Below, one piece after another: positions 56,334 through 64,000 of a stretch of 64,000 nt of DNA (positions within the stretch are counted from its first letter, which is position 1; every line of letters begins with the position of its first letter). A program made the translations under genes and the position numbers. Source of the stretch: Parvularcula bermudensis HTCC2503 (GTDB taxonomy: Bacteria; Pseudomonadota; Alphaproteobacteria; Caulobacterales; Parvularculaceae); contig NC_014414.1 in NCBI RefSeq assembly GCF_000152825.2, forward strand, positions 1,922,001 to 1,986,000, in the 5' to 3' direction. A model generated the notes under the pieces. That model did no database searches, was not told the DNA's origin, and saw only the letters and a list, made by a program, of their open reading frames with translations.

Positions 56334-56596
56334 ACCAGGCCCCATTTCGTAAATCAGCCAAGAAATGGGAGCGACCCTTCGTCCTGCCCAATACAATGGT
56401 GGGAAGCGCGATCTATTTTGGGCTGTTCCTTTTCAGCTATGCCAATTTCTATCTTCCCTTCCGCCGGGCAGGGGTCGAGGTATGGTGGATCAATGGGCTC
56501 ATCGCGCTGATGTCCCTTTTCTTGGTGGCCATCTTGCTCAATCTGGCGCCCTCCCGTCACATTCACGACGAAGCGTCGCCTTCGGAGGATCTCTAA
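56330..56596 (+). CDS. Two-span membrane protein embedded in the suf operon
   Basis: 88 residues. A basic N-terminus ([12 protein letters not shown]), then hydrophobic segments at about 24-42 ([19 protein letters not shown]) and 53-71 ([18 protein letters not shown]), and a short acidic tail. It overlaps the sufB stop by four bases and ends directly before sufC, so it is translated as part of the unit. I do not recognise a family. Being a membrane protein between two subunits of a soluble complex is unusual. Confidence 0.8.
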
Positions 56597-57349
56597 ATGC
56601 CTTTATTGAAGATCGATGACTTGCACCTTTCTATCGAGGGGAATGAAATCTTGCAGGGATTGTCCCTCGAGGTTCCGGCGGGCGAAGTCCATGCGATTAT
56701 GGGACCTAATGGATCGGGCAAATCAACCCTCAGCTATGCCGTGGCTGGTCGTCCCGGATATGCGCCCCTATCGGGGGAGGTGACGCTTAATGGCGAAAGC
56801 CTTTTGGGGCTGACCCCCGAGGAGCGGGCGGCCAAGGGCATATTCCTGTCCTTTCAAAACCCAGTCGCGATCCCCGGGGTGGCGACCATGAATTTTCTTC
56901 GTACTGCCCTCAACGCGCAACGCGCGGCCCGGGGAGAGGAAGAAATGTCCGCCGCAGAGTTTCTCAAAGTATTTCGGGAGAAGGCGGCCCTTGTCGGTCT
57001 CAGTCCTGACAAGCTGAAACGTCCCTTCAATGATGGATTTTCCGGCGGCGAAAAGAAACGCATGGAAATGCTTCAAATGGCGCTTTTCGCTCCACGCTTC
57101 GCCATCATGGACGAAACCGATTCGGGCCTCGATATCGATGCCTTGAAGATGGTGGGGGATGTGGTGAACACGCTACGGGGGCCGGATCGCGGCTTTCTCG
57201 TCATCACCCACTATCAGCGTCTCCTCGACCATGTGAAACCGGACGTCATCCACGTTTTGTCGCAAGGACGTATCGTGAAAACCGGGGGGCCGGAGCTTGC
57301 CGCCCAGTTGGAGGCGGAAGGCTACGATCAGTTTACGGAGGCGGCATGA
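56597..57349 (+). CDS. sufC: Fe-S assembly ATPase SufC
   Basis: 250 residues, ABC ATPase. Walker A GPNGSGKST, Q-loop LSFQNPVAIPGV, signature FSGGEKKRMEML, Walker B FAIMDETDSGLDIDAL and H-loop VITHYQRLL. It binds SufB and SufD and drives cluster assembly. It follows the small membrane protein gene without a gap and overlaps sufD by four bases. Confidence 0.98.
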   Translation: MPLLKIDDLHLSIEGNEILQGLSLEVPAGEVHAIMGPNGSGKSTLSYAVAGRPGYAPLSGEVTLNGESLLGLTPEERAAKGIFLSFQNPVAIPGVATMNFLRTALNAQRAARGEEEMSAAEFLKVFREKAALVGLSPDKLKRPFNDGFSGGEKKRMEMLQMALFAPRFAIMDETDSGLDIDALKMVGDVVNTLRGPDRGFLVITHYQRLLDHVKPDVIHVLSQGRIVKTGGPELAAQLEAEGYDQFTEAA

Positions 57350-58527
57350 CGGCAGCCCCCCCGCTTTCCTTGACCGCAGCGGAAGAAGCGCTGTTGGCGG
57401 ATCTTCCCGAGGGACCGGTGAAGGACCGTCTCGCAACGGAGGGCTTGCCGTCGCGCCGTACCGAGGCGTGGCGCTGGTCGGATATCAGAGCGGCCCTTTC
57501 GTCCGCCTATTCGCCTTCGGCTCCTCTCGCATCGACGGTGCCGCCATCGCTCTGGCCGGAAGAAGAGGCGTTTGTCGTCCTGCTCGGAAATGGGCGGGCG
57601 ACGGTGCCAGCGGACGTGCCTGAGGGGGTGACGATCACTCGTGAACCAGGGCGCCCTGAAATCATCGGCGATGCGCCCTTGGCCTCCCTCCTGACGGCGA
57701 AGGAGGGGCTGAGCCTCACTCTCGCCCCAGGGGTCTCGGCAACAATTGTGCTCAGGCGCATGTCGGATGGTGAGGGTTATCACGGTGACCGTGTACGGAT
57801 CGGTGTTGCGGAGGGAGCGCATCTGCGATTGATCGAAACCCACGAGGTTGCGGGCGGGGGCGCCTTTTCCAATAGCTTGACCGATATCGACCTTGCCGAT
57901 GGTGCGCATCTCGACCGTTTCGTCCTTCAGCCTGCGGCCCAGGGGATTATTGCGGGGCTCGCGCGGCTGCGACGGACGGCCACGGGTTCCGCGCGGATTC
58001 GCCAACTGGTGCTCTCCGGCGGCGCCAAATTGTCTCGCCATGAGACGCTGATTTCGGGCGGTCACGCCGACATCATTCTCGATGGACTTTATCGCTTGTC
58101 CGAAGAGCGGCACGCCGACCTAACCAGTCTCATCGACCATGAGGGGCCGGATGGACGGACCCGTCAATTGGTCAAGGGGATTGTCGGCGATCAGGGCCGC
58201 GGCGTTTTCCAGGGGAAATTCCGTGTTGACCGCAAAGCACAACGGACGGATGCCCAGATGAGCCACCACGCCCTTCTTCTGTCCGAAGGGGCCCAAGTTT
58301 CAGCAAAGCCGGAACTTGAGATCTATGCCGACGATGTCGAATGCGCCCACGGCAATTCGGTCGGAGCACTCGATGATGAAGCGCTCTTTTATCTACGCCA
58401 GAGGGGGGTCCGCGAAGAGGCCGCGCGAGAATTGTTGATCGGCGCCTTCGCCGGTGAGGTTCTGAACCGCATCGAGGACGAGGATTTCCGTCGGGTGGCG
58501 GAGGATATCTGGAAGGGGATGTCGTAA
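57346..58527 (+). CDS. sufD: Fe-S scaffold subunit SufD
   Basis: 393 residues. N-terminal helical part with SRRTEAWRWSDIRAAL, then the beta-helix core shared with SufB: HDFRHADIILDGL-like region (GHADIILDGLYRL), VKGIVGDQGRGVFQGKFRVDRKAQRTDAQ (shortened), and ECAHGNSVGALDDEALFYL with the functional His. The C-terminus AFAGEVLNRIEDE matches. It pairs with SufB in SufBC2D and helps iron entry. It shares a base with the next gene. Confidence 0.96.
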   Translation: MTAAPPLSLTAAEEALLADLPEGPVKDRLATEGLPSRRTEAWRWSDIRAALSSAYSPSAPLASTVPPSLWPEEEAFVVLLGNGRATVPADVPEGVTITREPGRPEIIGDAPLASLLTAKEGLSLTLAPGVSATIVLRRMSDGEGYHGDRVRIGVAEGAHLRLIETHEVAGGGAFSNSLTDIDLADGAHLDRFVLQPAAQGIIAGLARLRRTATGSARIRQLVLSGGAKLSRHETLISGGHADIILDGLYRLSEERHADLTSLIDHEGPDGRTRQLVKGIVGDQGRGVFQGKFRVDRKAQRTDAQMSHHALLLSEGAQVSAKPELEIYADDVECAHGNSVGALDDEALFYLRQRGVREEAARELLIGAFAGEVLNRIEDEDFRRVAEDIWKGMS

Positions 58528-59087
58528 TGGCGCAATTTTTCGATCGCCTTGATGAACGACTGATTCGTTTCATCGAAGCGCAGCCGATGTTCTTCGTCGC
58601 CACGGCCCCCCCGGACGGTCGCGTCAATCTTTCACCCAAGGGGCTCGATACATTTCGGGTACTGACCGAAACATGTGTGGCCTATCTCGATCTGGTGGGA
58701 AGTGGGGCGGAAACGGCGGCCCATTTGAAGGCGGACGGCCGTATCACCATCATGTTCAACAGTTTCGGCGATAAGCCCCTCATCCTGCGACTTTACGGTC
58801 ACGGTCGTTATGAGGATAGGCAAAGCGACTTCGCGCAGCGCAACGGCGCGGCATTTCCCGATCACATTGCGGCGCGCGGCTATGTCGTGGTCGATATCGA
58901 TCAGGCGCAAACCAGCTGTGGATATGCCGTGCCCAAAATGACCCTCACCGAAGAGCGTTCGGTCCTCGATAAATGGGCGGCGCAAAAGGGTGAGAAAGGG
59001 CTCAAAGACTATGTCGATACGCGCAATCGGCGCAGTATCGACGGTCTGCCGACGGGCTTGGGGACAGAGAAAGAGGGGATCTCATGA
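58527..59087 (+). CDS. Pyridoxamine 5'-phosphate oxidase-like FMN-binding protein
   Basis: 186 residues of the split-barrel flavin-binding fold: FFVATAPPDGRVNLSPKGLD near the N-terminus, AYLDLVGSGAETAAHL, and ITIMFNSFGDKPLILRLYGHGRY. Members bind FMN, F420 or haem; the DGRVNLSPKG type is a general-stress family whose substrate is unknown. It sits between sufD and the zinc-ribbon gene with overlaps of 1 and 4 bases, so it belongs to the suf transcript, perhaps in a redox or damage-response role. Confidence 0.88.
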   Translation: MAQFFDRLDERLIRFIEAQPMFFVATAPPDGRVNLSPKGLDTFRVLTETCVAYLDLVGSGAETAAHLKADGRITIMFNSFGDKPLILRLYGHGRYEDRQSDFAQRNGAAFPDHIAARGYVVVDIDQAQTSCGYAVPKMTLTEERSVLDKWAAQKGEKGLKDYVDTRNRRSIDGLPTGLGTEKEGIS

Positions 59088-59359
59088 CCAAGGAATGTCA
59101 CGTCTGCGGGAGCGATGCCCGCTTCTGGCCGCGGTTTGGCGATTATGATCGGGTCACCTGTGAATGGTGCGGTGACTATAAGATTATGGATAAAGTGGTG
59201 CAGTCGGACAAATGGAAAGAGGCGCCGATCGAACGCCGCATGGGCGAACTCGAAGCGGCCCGTCAGGCCGCCTCGGTCGAATTGCCGTTGATCGCCCAGC
59301 CCTTTCGCACAGGGGGAAAGAAAAAGAGCCGGGTTAGACCGGCGGGGAGGGCCGGATGA
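59084..59359 (+). CDS. Small zinc-ribbon-like protein in the suf operon
   Basis: 91 residues. Two CxxC pairs in the first 30 residues (ECHVCGSDARF and VTCEWCGDYKI) can form a zinc ribbon or a rubredoxin-like iron site. A charged helix follows (ERRMGELEAARQAA), then a basic tail (GGKKKSRVRPAGRAG). Overlaps its neighbours on both sides by four bases. No family recognised; the four Cys could equally bind Fe or a cluster, which would suit its context. Confidence 0.8.
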   Translation: MTKECHVCGSDARFWPRFGDYDRVTCEWCGDYKIMDKVVQSDKWKEAPIERRMGELEAARQAASVELPLIAQPFRTGGKKKSRVRPAGRAG

Positions 59360-60579
59360 CGGATTTCGACGTTGATCGCTTCCGGCAACAATTTCCGATC
59401 CTCTCTCGCGATATCGGAAAGTCGCCCTTGGCCTATCTCGATAATGCGGCCTCGGTGCAAAAGCCTCAGGCGGTGATCGACGCCATGGCTACGGCCATGG
59501 CCACCTCCTACGCCAATGTCCATCGCGGCCTTCACACTTTGGCCAATGAGACCACCGCGGCCTTTGAGGAGGCACGGACCATCGCCGCCAATTATCTGGG
59601 GGCGGCCAGTCAGGACGAGATCGTTTTTTGCTCCGGCGGTACCGATGCGATCAATCTGGTCGCGAATAGTCTTGGTCAGGATCATATCGGTGAGGGCGAT
59701 GAAATCATCCTCAGCGTTATGGAACATCACTCGAATATCGTTCCCTGGCATTTTCTGAGAGAGCGGAAGGGCGTGGTCCTCAAATGGCTCGATGTCGATG
59801 AGAACGGTCATATCGATATCGAAGCCTATAAGGCGAACCTGTCCCCACGCACCAAATTGGTGGCGATAACGGGTCAGTCGAACGTGCTGGGCGCCTTCCC
59901 GGATGTCAGGACCATGGCCGATCTTGCGCATGATGTCGGCGCCCTGCTCCTCGTCGATGGGTGCCAGCATGCCGTCCACGGACCGGTCGATGTTCAGGCC
60001 CTCAATTGCGATTTTTACGTCCTTACGGGGCATAAGACCTATGGCCCCACGGGCATCGGGGTTCTCTATGGGCGTCAGTCGGTGCTGGAGGGGATGCCGC
60101 CCTTCCGGGGCGGCGGGGAAATGATTGACCGCGTGGATCTTGACGGCGTCACCTATAATGAGCCGCCGCACCGTTTTGAGGCGGGGACACCGCCCATTCT
60201 CGAAGCGATCGGCCTCGGGGCGGCGCTGTCCTGGGTCATGGAGCAGGATCACGAGGGGCTGCGCAGCCATGAGCGGGCCCTCACCGATCACGCGATGGAG
60301 GCCCTGCGGAGCACCAATATTGTCACGCTCTATGGCGCCTCGCCCGAGAAGGGCCCGATCGTCGCGTTCAATCTCAAAGGGGCCCACCCCCATGATGTGG
60401 CGACCCTTCTGGACAATAAGGGCGTGGCTGTCAGGGCTGGGCACCATTGTTGTCAGCCGCTGATGGCTCGCCTTGGCGTGACCGCCACGGCCCGGGCCAG
60501 TTTCGCCCCCTATAATACCCATGACGAAGTCGATGCGCTGGTTGACGCCTGCGTAAAGGCTCACAACCTATTGAATTGA
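59356..60579 (+). CDS. sufS: Cysteine desulfurase SufS (group II)
   Basis: 407 residues. FPILSRDI and YLDNAASVQKP at the start, VHRGLHTLAN, FCSGGTDAINLVA, MEHHSNIVPWHFL, VDGCQHAVHGPVDV, PLP Lys in LTGHKTYGPTGIG, and the catalytic Cys in VRAGHHCCQPLM. The usual motif is RAGHHCAQPLM, so a second Cys follows the catalytic one here. It delivers cysteine sulfur to SufBCD. Overlaps the zinc-ribbon gene by four bases and sufT by one. Confidence 0.97.
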   Translation: MTDFDVDRFRQQFPILSRDIGKSPLAYLDNAASVQKPQAVIDAMATAMATSYANVHRGLHTLANETTAAFEEARTIAANYLGAASQDEIVFCSGGTDAINLVANSLGQDHIGEGDEIILSVMEHHSNIVPWHFLRERKGVVLKWLDVDENGHIDIEAYKANLSPRTKLVAITGQSNVLGAFPDVRTMADLAHDVGALLLVDGCQHAVHGPVDVQALNCDFYVLTGHKTYGPTGIGVLYGRQSVLEGMPPFRGGGEMIDRVDLDGVTYNEPPHRFEAGTPPILEAIGLGAALSWVMEQDHEGLRSHERALTDHAMEALRSTNIVTLYGASPEKGPIVAFNLKGAHPHDVATLLDNKGVAVRAGHHCCQPLMARLGVTATARASFAPYNTHDEVDALVDACVKAHNLLN

Positions 60580-61073
60580 TGATGACCGATAGTATGCAGA
60601 AAACGCCCGCCGCCGAGGGCCCGGCTTTCGACCCCGAAACCGGAGGGCGGGATATGATCGATCTGAGGGCAACGCCGAGCTCGGCCGCCGCGACGGCCTC
60701 CCCATCAGAGGCTGAGCCCCCTTCAAAGGCCGAACCGCCCGAGGCCATGAGCCTGGACGAGATTGCCCTCGCCAATATCACCGCCAAGATCGTCGAAGCG
60801 CTCAAGACCGTCTACGATCCTGAGATCCCGGTGGATATCTACGAACTCGGGCTGATCTATAAGGTCGATTACGACGATCCCGGGCGCGTCACGATACAGA
60901 TGACCCTGACGGCGCCCGGCTGTCCTGTCGCGGGGGAAATGCCCGGATGGGTGGCCCAGGCGGTGGAGCGGGTTGAGGGGATTGATCGGTGCGATGTCGA
61001 CATGACCTTTGACCCGCCATGGACCCCTGACCGTATGTCCGATGAAGCGAAACTCGAACTGGGATGGATGTGA
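60579..61073 (+). CDS. sufT: SufT/MIP18-family Fe-S maturation protein
   Basis: 164 residues. The first 55 are a variable Ala/Glu/Pro-rich tail; the DUF59 domain follows: IVEALKTVYDPEIPVDIYELGLIY, VTIQMTLTAPGCPVAGEMP and a MTFDPPWTPDRMSDEAKLELGWM end. The Cys of APGCP is conserved. SufT helps transfer or mature Fe-S clusters. ATG at 60579 overlaps the sufS stop by one base; ATG at 60582 is equally possible, and TTG at 60576 is less likely. Confidence 0.93.
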   Translation: MMTDSMQKTPAAEGPAFDPETGGRDMIDLRATPSSAAATASPSEAEPPSKAEPPEAMSLDEIALANITAKIVEALKTVYDPEIPVDIYELGLIYKVDYDDPGRVTIQMTLTAPGCPVAGEMPGWVAQAVERVEGIDRCDVDMTFDPPWTPDRMSDEAKLELGWM

Positions 61074-61074
61074 T

Positions 61075-61440
61075 ATGCCGAGGCCACGACCCAAGGCCCT
61101 GACCCTGACCGATGCCGCCGCCGAGAGAATGCGCGAGATTATGGCGGCCGCCGATGACGCCTTTATCGGCGTCAAGATCGGCGTGAAGAACGGCGGCTGT
61201 GCCGGGATGGAATACACCATGGATTATGCCACGGATCGCGCCCCCCTGGACGAGGTGGTGGAGGATCGCGGCATCACGATCCTCATCGATCCTAAGGCGA
61301 TCCTTTTTCTCCTCGGCACAGAAGTCGATTACGTCACCGAAAAGCTGTCGAGCCGCTTTGTGTTCAACAACCCCAACCAGACCGATGCCTGTGGGTGTGG
61401 GGAAAGCGTGACCATCGTCCCCGCTCGCAACGAAGCCTAA
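61075..61440 (+). CDS. sufA: A-type Fe-S carrier SufA/IscA
   Basis: 121 residues of the HesB/IscA family. LTLTDAAAERMREIM start, KIGVKNGGCAGMEYTM with the first Cys, and the C-terminal NPNQTDACGCGESV with the Cys pair, the three ligands of the family. It carries Fe-S clusters from SufBCD to target proteins. Last gene of the operon, one base after sufT; a strong hairpin follows at once. ATG at 61075 is preferred since the upstream open frame lies inside sufT. Confidence 0.96.
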   Translation: MPRPRPKALTLTDAAAERMREIMAAADDAFIGVKIGVKNGGCAGMEYTMDYATDRAPLDEVVEDRGITILIDPKAILFLLGTEVDYVTEKLSSRFVFNNPNQTDACGCGESVTIVPARNEA

Positions 61441-61469
61441 GGGCTGACCTCACTCGGTGGGGTGCCCTT
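61439..61469 (+). terminator. Terminator hairpin of the suf operon
   Basis: Long stem: AAGGGC (61439-61444) with GCCCTT (61464-61469), and inside it ACCTCAC (61447-61453) with GTGGGGT (61457-61463), loop TCG. It begins in the sufA stop codon and is followed by ATT. The T-tail is short, but the stem has 13 pairs. Confidence 0.7.
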
Positions 61470-61495
61470 ATTGGCCCGCCAAAGGGCGCCGACGC

Positions 61496-61690
61496 TCAAA
61501 AGAAGCACCATACCCCGTAGCAGCGGTCGAAGCCGAAACGGAAAATCAGATAGAGAAGACCGTCGAGGACGGCGAGCCCTGCGATGATCGGCAGGGCCCC
61601 ATAGAGGAGGAGTAGCCTCAAGCCGGTGGGGGTGAGGGCGGGGGCGGGCAAATGTTGCCCCTTGATCGCTTGTTTTTTACGACGGATCAT
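61496..61690 (-). CDS. Small two-span membrane protein
   Basis: 64 residues. A basic N-terminus (MIRRKKQAIKGQ), then two hydrophobic stretches (LRLLLLYGALPIIAGLAVL and LLYLIFRFGF) and an aromatic/Cys end DRCYGVWCFF. The CYGVWC end recurs, as I recall, in small conserved alphaproteobacterial membrane proteins. ATG at 61690 follows AGGTGGTGAG. Its start codon is only 14 bases from the start proposed for the divergent FemAB-like gene. Function unknown. Confidence 0.65.
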   Translation of the reverse strand: MIRRKKQAIKGQHLPAPALTPTGLRLLLLYGALPIIAGLAVLDGLLYLIFRFGFDRCYGVWCFF

Positions 61691-61704
61691 CTCACCACCT
61701 CATA

Positions 61705-62658
61705 ATGGGACGGGAACGGAACAGTCTCGATATCGCTTGGGAAGGCGCGACGGCGAAGAGCTGGAACGCGTCTTACTCTGAGGCGCTTTACGCCCCGCTT
61801 CAACAGTCCTTCGCCTTTGGCGAGGTCATTCGCCGCCATAAGGGCCGGGTGCGACGGGCCGTCATCGCCCGGCAGGGGACACCCGTGGCCCTGGCGCAGG
61901 TGGCGATTCGGCGATTGCCGGGGCTGCAACTGGCCACCATCATTATGGGGCCCTTATGGCTGGTGCCGGCCGATACGGACATGCGGGCCGATGCCCTCAA
62001 GCTTCTGCAGCGCACCTGCCCGGTCAAAGGGCTCACTCTCTTGATGGCCATGCCCCCCGAGGCGGAGGAGAGTGCCGAGCAAATGCTCAGGCTGCGCCGT
62101 ATTGTGTCTCCCTACCACACAATTCTTCTCGATCTGCGGCCAGACGAAGAGACCTTGCGCGGTGCCCTCGACGGCAAATGGCGTAACCGGTTGAACGTGG
62201 CCGAACGGGGAGAGTTGAGGGTGACGCCGCTGGGGCGGCGGCCGGAACAATATGCCTGGTTATTACAGCGAGAAGTCGAGCAGAGACGCGCCCGCGGTTA
62301 TCGGGCCCTCTCGCCGGGGCTGGTTCCCACCCTGCAAGAGCTTGCGGGCAAGGAGAGTGTCCTCGGCGTCGAAGCCAAGCTGGGGGGGGACCGGGCCGGG
62401 GGGATGCTGTTTCTTCGGCATGGATCAACCGCGACCTACCACATCGGATGGAGCAGTCCCGATGGCCGCGAAGAGAATGCCAGCAATCTTCTCCTCTGGC
62501 AGGCCATTCGTCTGCTGAAAAAGAAGGGCGTCGCGACTCTCGATCTTGGGGGCGTCGACACCGATCATGCGCCGGGCCTCGCCCATTTCAAATTGGGGCT
62601 TGGCGGGCGCCCCCTCTCCCAAAGCGGCACCTGGCTGTTGCGGCCAAAACTATTTTAG
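61705..62658 (+). CDS. FemAB/GNAT-like peptidoglycan-bridge-type acyltransferase
   Basis: 317 residues. [16 protein letters not shown] at the start and the double GNAT layout of FemX/FemAB-like proteins: [14 protein letters not shown]-type motif ([24 protein letters not shown]), [32 protein letters not shown] and a [11 protein letters not shown] end. In Gram-positives such proteins use aminoacyl-tRNA to build cross-bridges; in Gram-negatives the role is unknown, sometimes tied to exopolysaccharide. The start has no good ribosome site, so it could begin slightly downstream. Confidence 0.85.
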   Translation: MGRERNSLDIAWEGATAKSWNASYSEALYAPLQQSFAFGEVIRRHKGRVRRAVIARQGTPVALAQVAIRRLPGLQLATIIMGPLWLVPADTDMRADALKLLQRTCPVKGLTLLMAMPPEAEESAEQMLRLRRIVSPYHTILLDLRPDEETLRGALDGKWRNRLNVAERGELRVTPLGRRPEQYAWLLQREVEQRRARGYRALSPGLVPTLQELAGKESVLGVEAKLGGDRAGGMLFLRHGSTATYHIGWSSPDGREENASNLLLWQAIRLLKKKGVATLDLGGVDTDHAPGLAHFKLGLGGRPLSQSGTWLLRPKLF

Positions 62659-62722
62659 GGGGAGGTTTTTTAAGGGGGAAGAGTGCTGGTCACCCGATCC
62701 GAACACCCCTACGCCCCTCCCC

Positions 62723-63655
62723 ATGACCAGTGACACAACCGCTCTACTAGAACGGATCCTCAGCCACCCAGGCGTGCAAGCGGTGGAGGGCAAGAACCAT
62801 CCTGGTGAGTTCATGCTGAACAGCCATCGGCTCAAATTCTATGATCCGGGAAATGATTATCGGGCTCAAGGCGGGCGCCAATCTGTGCTGGCCCTGACCC
62901 GGATGCGGAATTACGGCGGCCTGCCAAAGAGCAGCGACCTATTGCGGATCGGCGATTTCGTTGAGGTCGCGCGGAAGGTCACCTTCGTCGCCGGGGGCGA
63001 ACATCCACATGCGGAGGTATTGAACACCACCCTTCACAAGCTGTCCGGTATCAATAACCTATACGACATCCCGGCATTTCCCGGCGCTGAGGTCCAAACG
63101 CGCGGGCCCATCACCATTGGCTCAGGCGCCGTGATTTCGTTCGGGGCGACGGTGCTGTCGGGGGTCACTATCGGGGAGGGGGCGGTGATCGGCGCCGGGG
63201 CGTTGGTCACCAAGGATGTCCCCCCCTTCGCCATTGTCAGTGGCGTACCCGCCAAAATCACCCGCATGCGCTTTTCAGACGAGACGGTGGCGGCCCTGTT
63301 GCGGCTCCGGTGGTGGGATTTGTCCTATCCATCGCTTTGCAAGATGGCACCGAAAATCAAGGCGGCGGGCGCCGACGCGATCGCGCTGTCGGAGCTCTGT
63401 GAGGATCGCGACATCGAATACGCCAAGACCGGCGATTATCTCCTCGTATCCATGAGCCCACCGGTGAACGATGAGGTGAAAATGGGGGTCGTCGGGGTCG
63501 AACGCGATGGCCAAAAATGGGTGGGGGACGCCCTGCCGGGACTGTATCAATTCTTCATCGCCCAGTTTAAACCCAATCCAGAGGGTCAAATCCTCTTGAT
63601 GGCGGATGTGTTCGATATTGCGGACGAGTTCGGCGATCTCTCCAAAGCGGCCTGA
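62723..63655 (+). CDS. Hexapeptide-repeat acetyltransferase (CatB/xenobiotic type) with C-terminal extension
   Basis: 310 residues. A left-handed beta-helix with hexapeptide repeats spans about 125-180: [37 protein letters not shown], then the [20 protein letters not shown] end and [10 protein letters not shown] that define the CatB/VatD branch. Such enzymes acetylate sugars or antibiotics from acetyl-CoA, working as trimers. The 80-residue C-terminal extension is unusual and not recognised. ATG at 62723 is used; the open frame upstream lies inside the FemAB-like gene. Confidence 0.85.
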   Translation: MTSDTTALLERILSHPGVQAVEGKNHPGEFMLNSHRLKFYDPGNDYRAQGGRQSVLALTRMRNYGGLPKSSDLLRIGDFVEVARKVTFVAGGEHPHAEVLNTTLHKLSGINNLYDIPAFPGAEVQTRGPITIGSGAVISFGATVLSGVTIGEGAVIGAGALVTKDVPPFAIVSGVPAKITRMRFSDETVAALLRLRWWDLSYPSLCKMAPKIKAAGADAIALSELCEDRDIEYAKTGDYLLVSMSPPVNDEVKMGVVGVERDGQKWVGDALPGLYQFFIAQFKPNPEGQILLMADVFDIADEFGDLSKAA

Positions 63656-63657
63656 CC

Positions 63658-63876
63658 TCAACTACCCTTGTCAGCCGATTGGTCCTCTTCGCCTTCTTCC
63701 GTCACCTCTTCATCGGGGGCGGGGGGAGAGGGACGATCCGGAAAGCGCTCGCTGGCCGCATCATAGCCGCGCGGGGCGCCGCCAAAGGCTTTTTCATCTT
63801 GATAGGGGGCCTGCCCCTCGCGGGCTTCTTCTGCGCGGTCGGCCCGGCTTTTTTTCGACATTTTTGCCTTGGGCAT
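63658..63876 (-). CDS. Small charged protein, unrecognised
   Basis: 72 residues, hydrophilic and mostly disordered: basic start (MPKAKMSKKSRADRAEEAR), then a Pro/Gly/Asp stretch and an acidic tail (DEEVTEEGEEDQSADKGS). A good ribosome site (GGAGG, about eight bases before ATG at 63876) supports it. It converges on the acetyltransferase gene with two bases between. No family recognised. Confidence 0.6.
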   Translation of the reverse strand: MPKAKMSKKSRADRAEEAREGQAPYQDEKAFGGAPRGYDAASERFPDRPSPPAPDEEVTEEGEEDQSADKGS

Positions 63877-64000
63877 GGGACAGTTCCTCCAATTCCTCTC
63901 CTTTAAACGACAAAGGGGGGGGAGGTTGTTCCGGCAAATCAGACAGGCGATTGCTCCCGTCCGGCGGCACGCCTAGACGTCTTGGATGATTACGAGCGTC

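Noticed and set aside
59263-60564. 433-residue minus-strand frame over sufS
   Set aside because: Shadow; sufS has all PLP and Cys motifs on the plus strand.
63973-63999. Minus-strand end of a gene entering from the right edge (TLVIIQDV then stop)
   Set aside because: Only eight codons are inside the window, and another frame is also open to a stop near 63905; too little to call.

Overview
The window is a 64-kb, gene-dense, high-GC bacterial chromosome segment with almost purely housekeeping content. Gene order and families point to an alphaproteobacterium: rnpB just upstream of a mraZ-rsmH-ftsL-ftsI-mur dcw cluster, an RNase E with a long insertion in its S1 domain, a GapR/DUF2312 protein, an iscR-iscS-sufBCD-sufS-sufT-sufA operon, SapC, and a TTAA-N7-TTAA CtrA-type box. 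The style is close to Parvularcula and relatives, but that is an inference from memory, not proof. I see no insertion sequence, prophage, CRISPR array or origin.

Layout. 1-5.5 kb: 3' part of sfsA (minus), a DUF3253 protein, an inositol-monophosphatase-family phosphatase, a small zincin and a TonB-dependent receptor closed by a terminator. 5.7-10.8 kb: SDR and mazG (minus), ilvE (plus), a YbjN-like secreted protein and an atypical Mpl ligase (both minus). 10.9-26.9 kb: rnpB, four 10-bp-spaced MraZ boxes, then the dcw cluster mraZ to ftsQ in one direction with overlapping start/stop codons. ftsA and ftsZ do not follow; a nitroreductase does. 27.5-30 kb: accB-accC-pgsA (minus). 30-31 kb: thiS-thiG. 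31-37.6 kb (minus): epoxide-hydrolase-like protein, DsbA-like lipoprotein, M48/TPR protease and rne with a long structured leader. 38-49.4 kb: amiC, a TPR lipoprotein, ispE, a degenerate WecA-like membrane protein, convergent ispB, an S49 peptidase, an exonuclease, an alpha/beta hydrolase, sapC, metA and tRNA-Leu(UAA). 49.6-53 kb: gapR, phoH-like gene, a cytochrome b561-YceI fusion, a hydrolase. 53.2-61.5 kb: an eleven-gene Fe-S cluster (suf) operon with a strong terminator. 61.5-64 kb: small membrane protein, FemAB-like protein, hexapeptide acetyltransferase and a small charged protein.

How the genes work together. The dcw genes make and polymerise peptidoglycan precursor (MurE, F, D, G, C, B, Ddl, MraY) and build the septum (FtsL, I, W, Q), with MraZ as likely autoregulator. 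AmiC, Mpl, IspB and the GT4-like protein belong to the same envelope and lipid-carrier theme. The suf operon assembles Fe-S clusters under an IscR-type regulator.

Most notable observations: (1) the dcw-encoded MurD homologue has lost nearly all residues that define MurD catalysis while its reading frame is intact; (2) the membrane protein after ispE looks like a WecA/MraY-family transferase with every catalytic motif lost; (3) a strong intrinsic terminator sits on the minus strand in the phoH leader with no gene feeding it, suggesting an attenuator or an unannotated small RNA; (4) FtsI carries KTA instead of KTG; (5) well-formed MraZ and CtrA operator sites.
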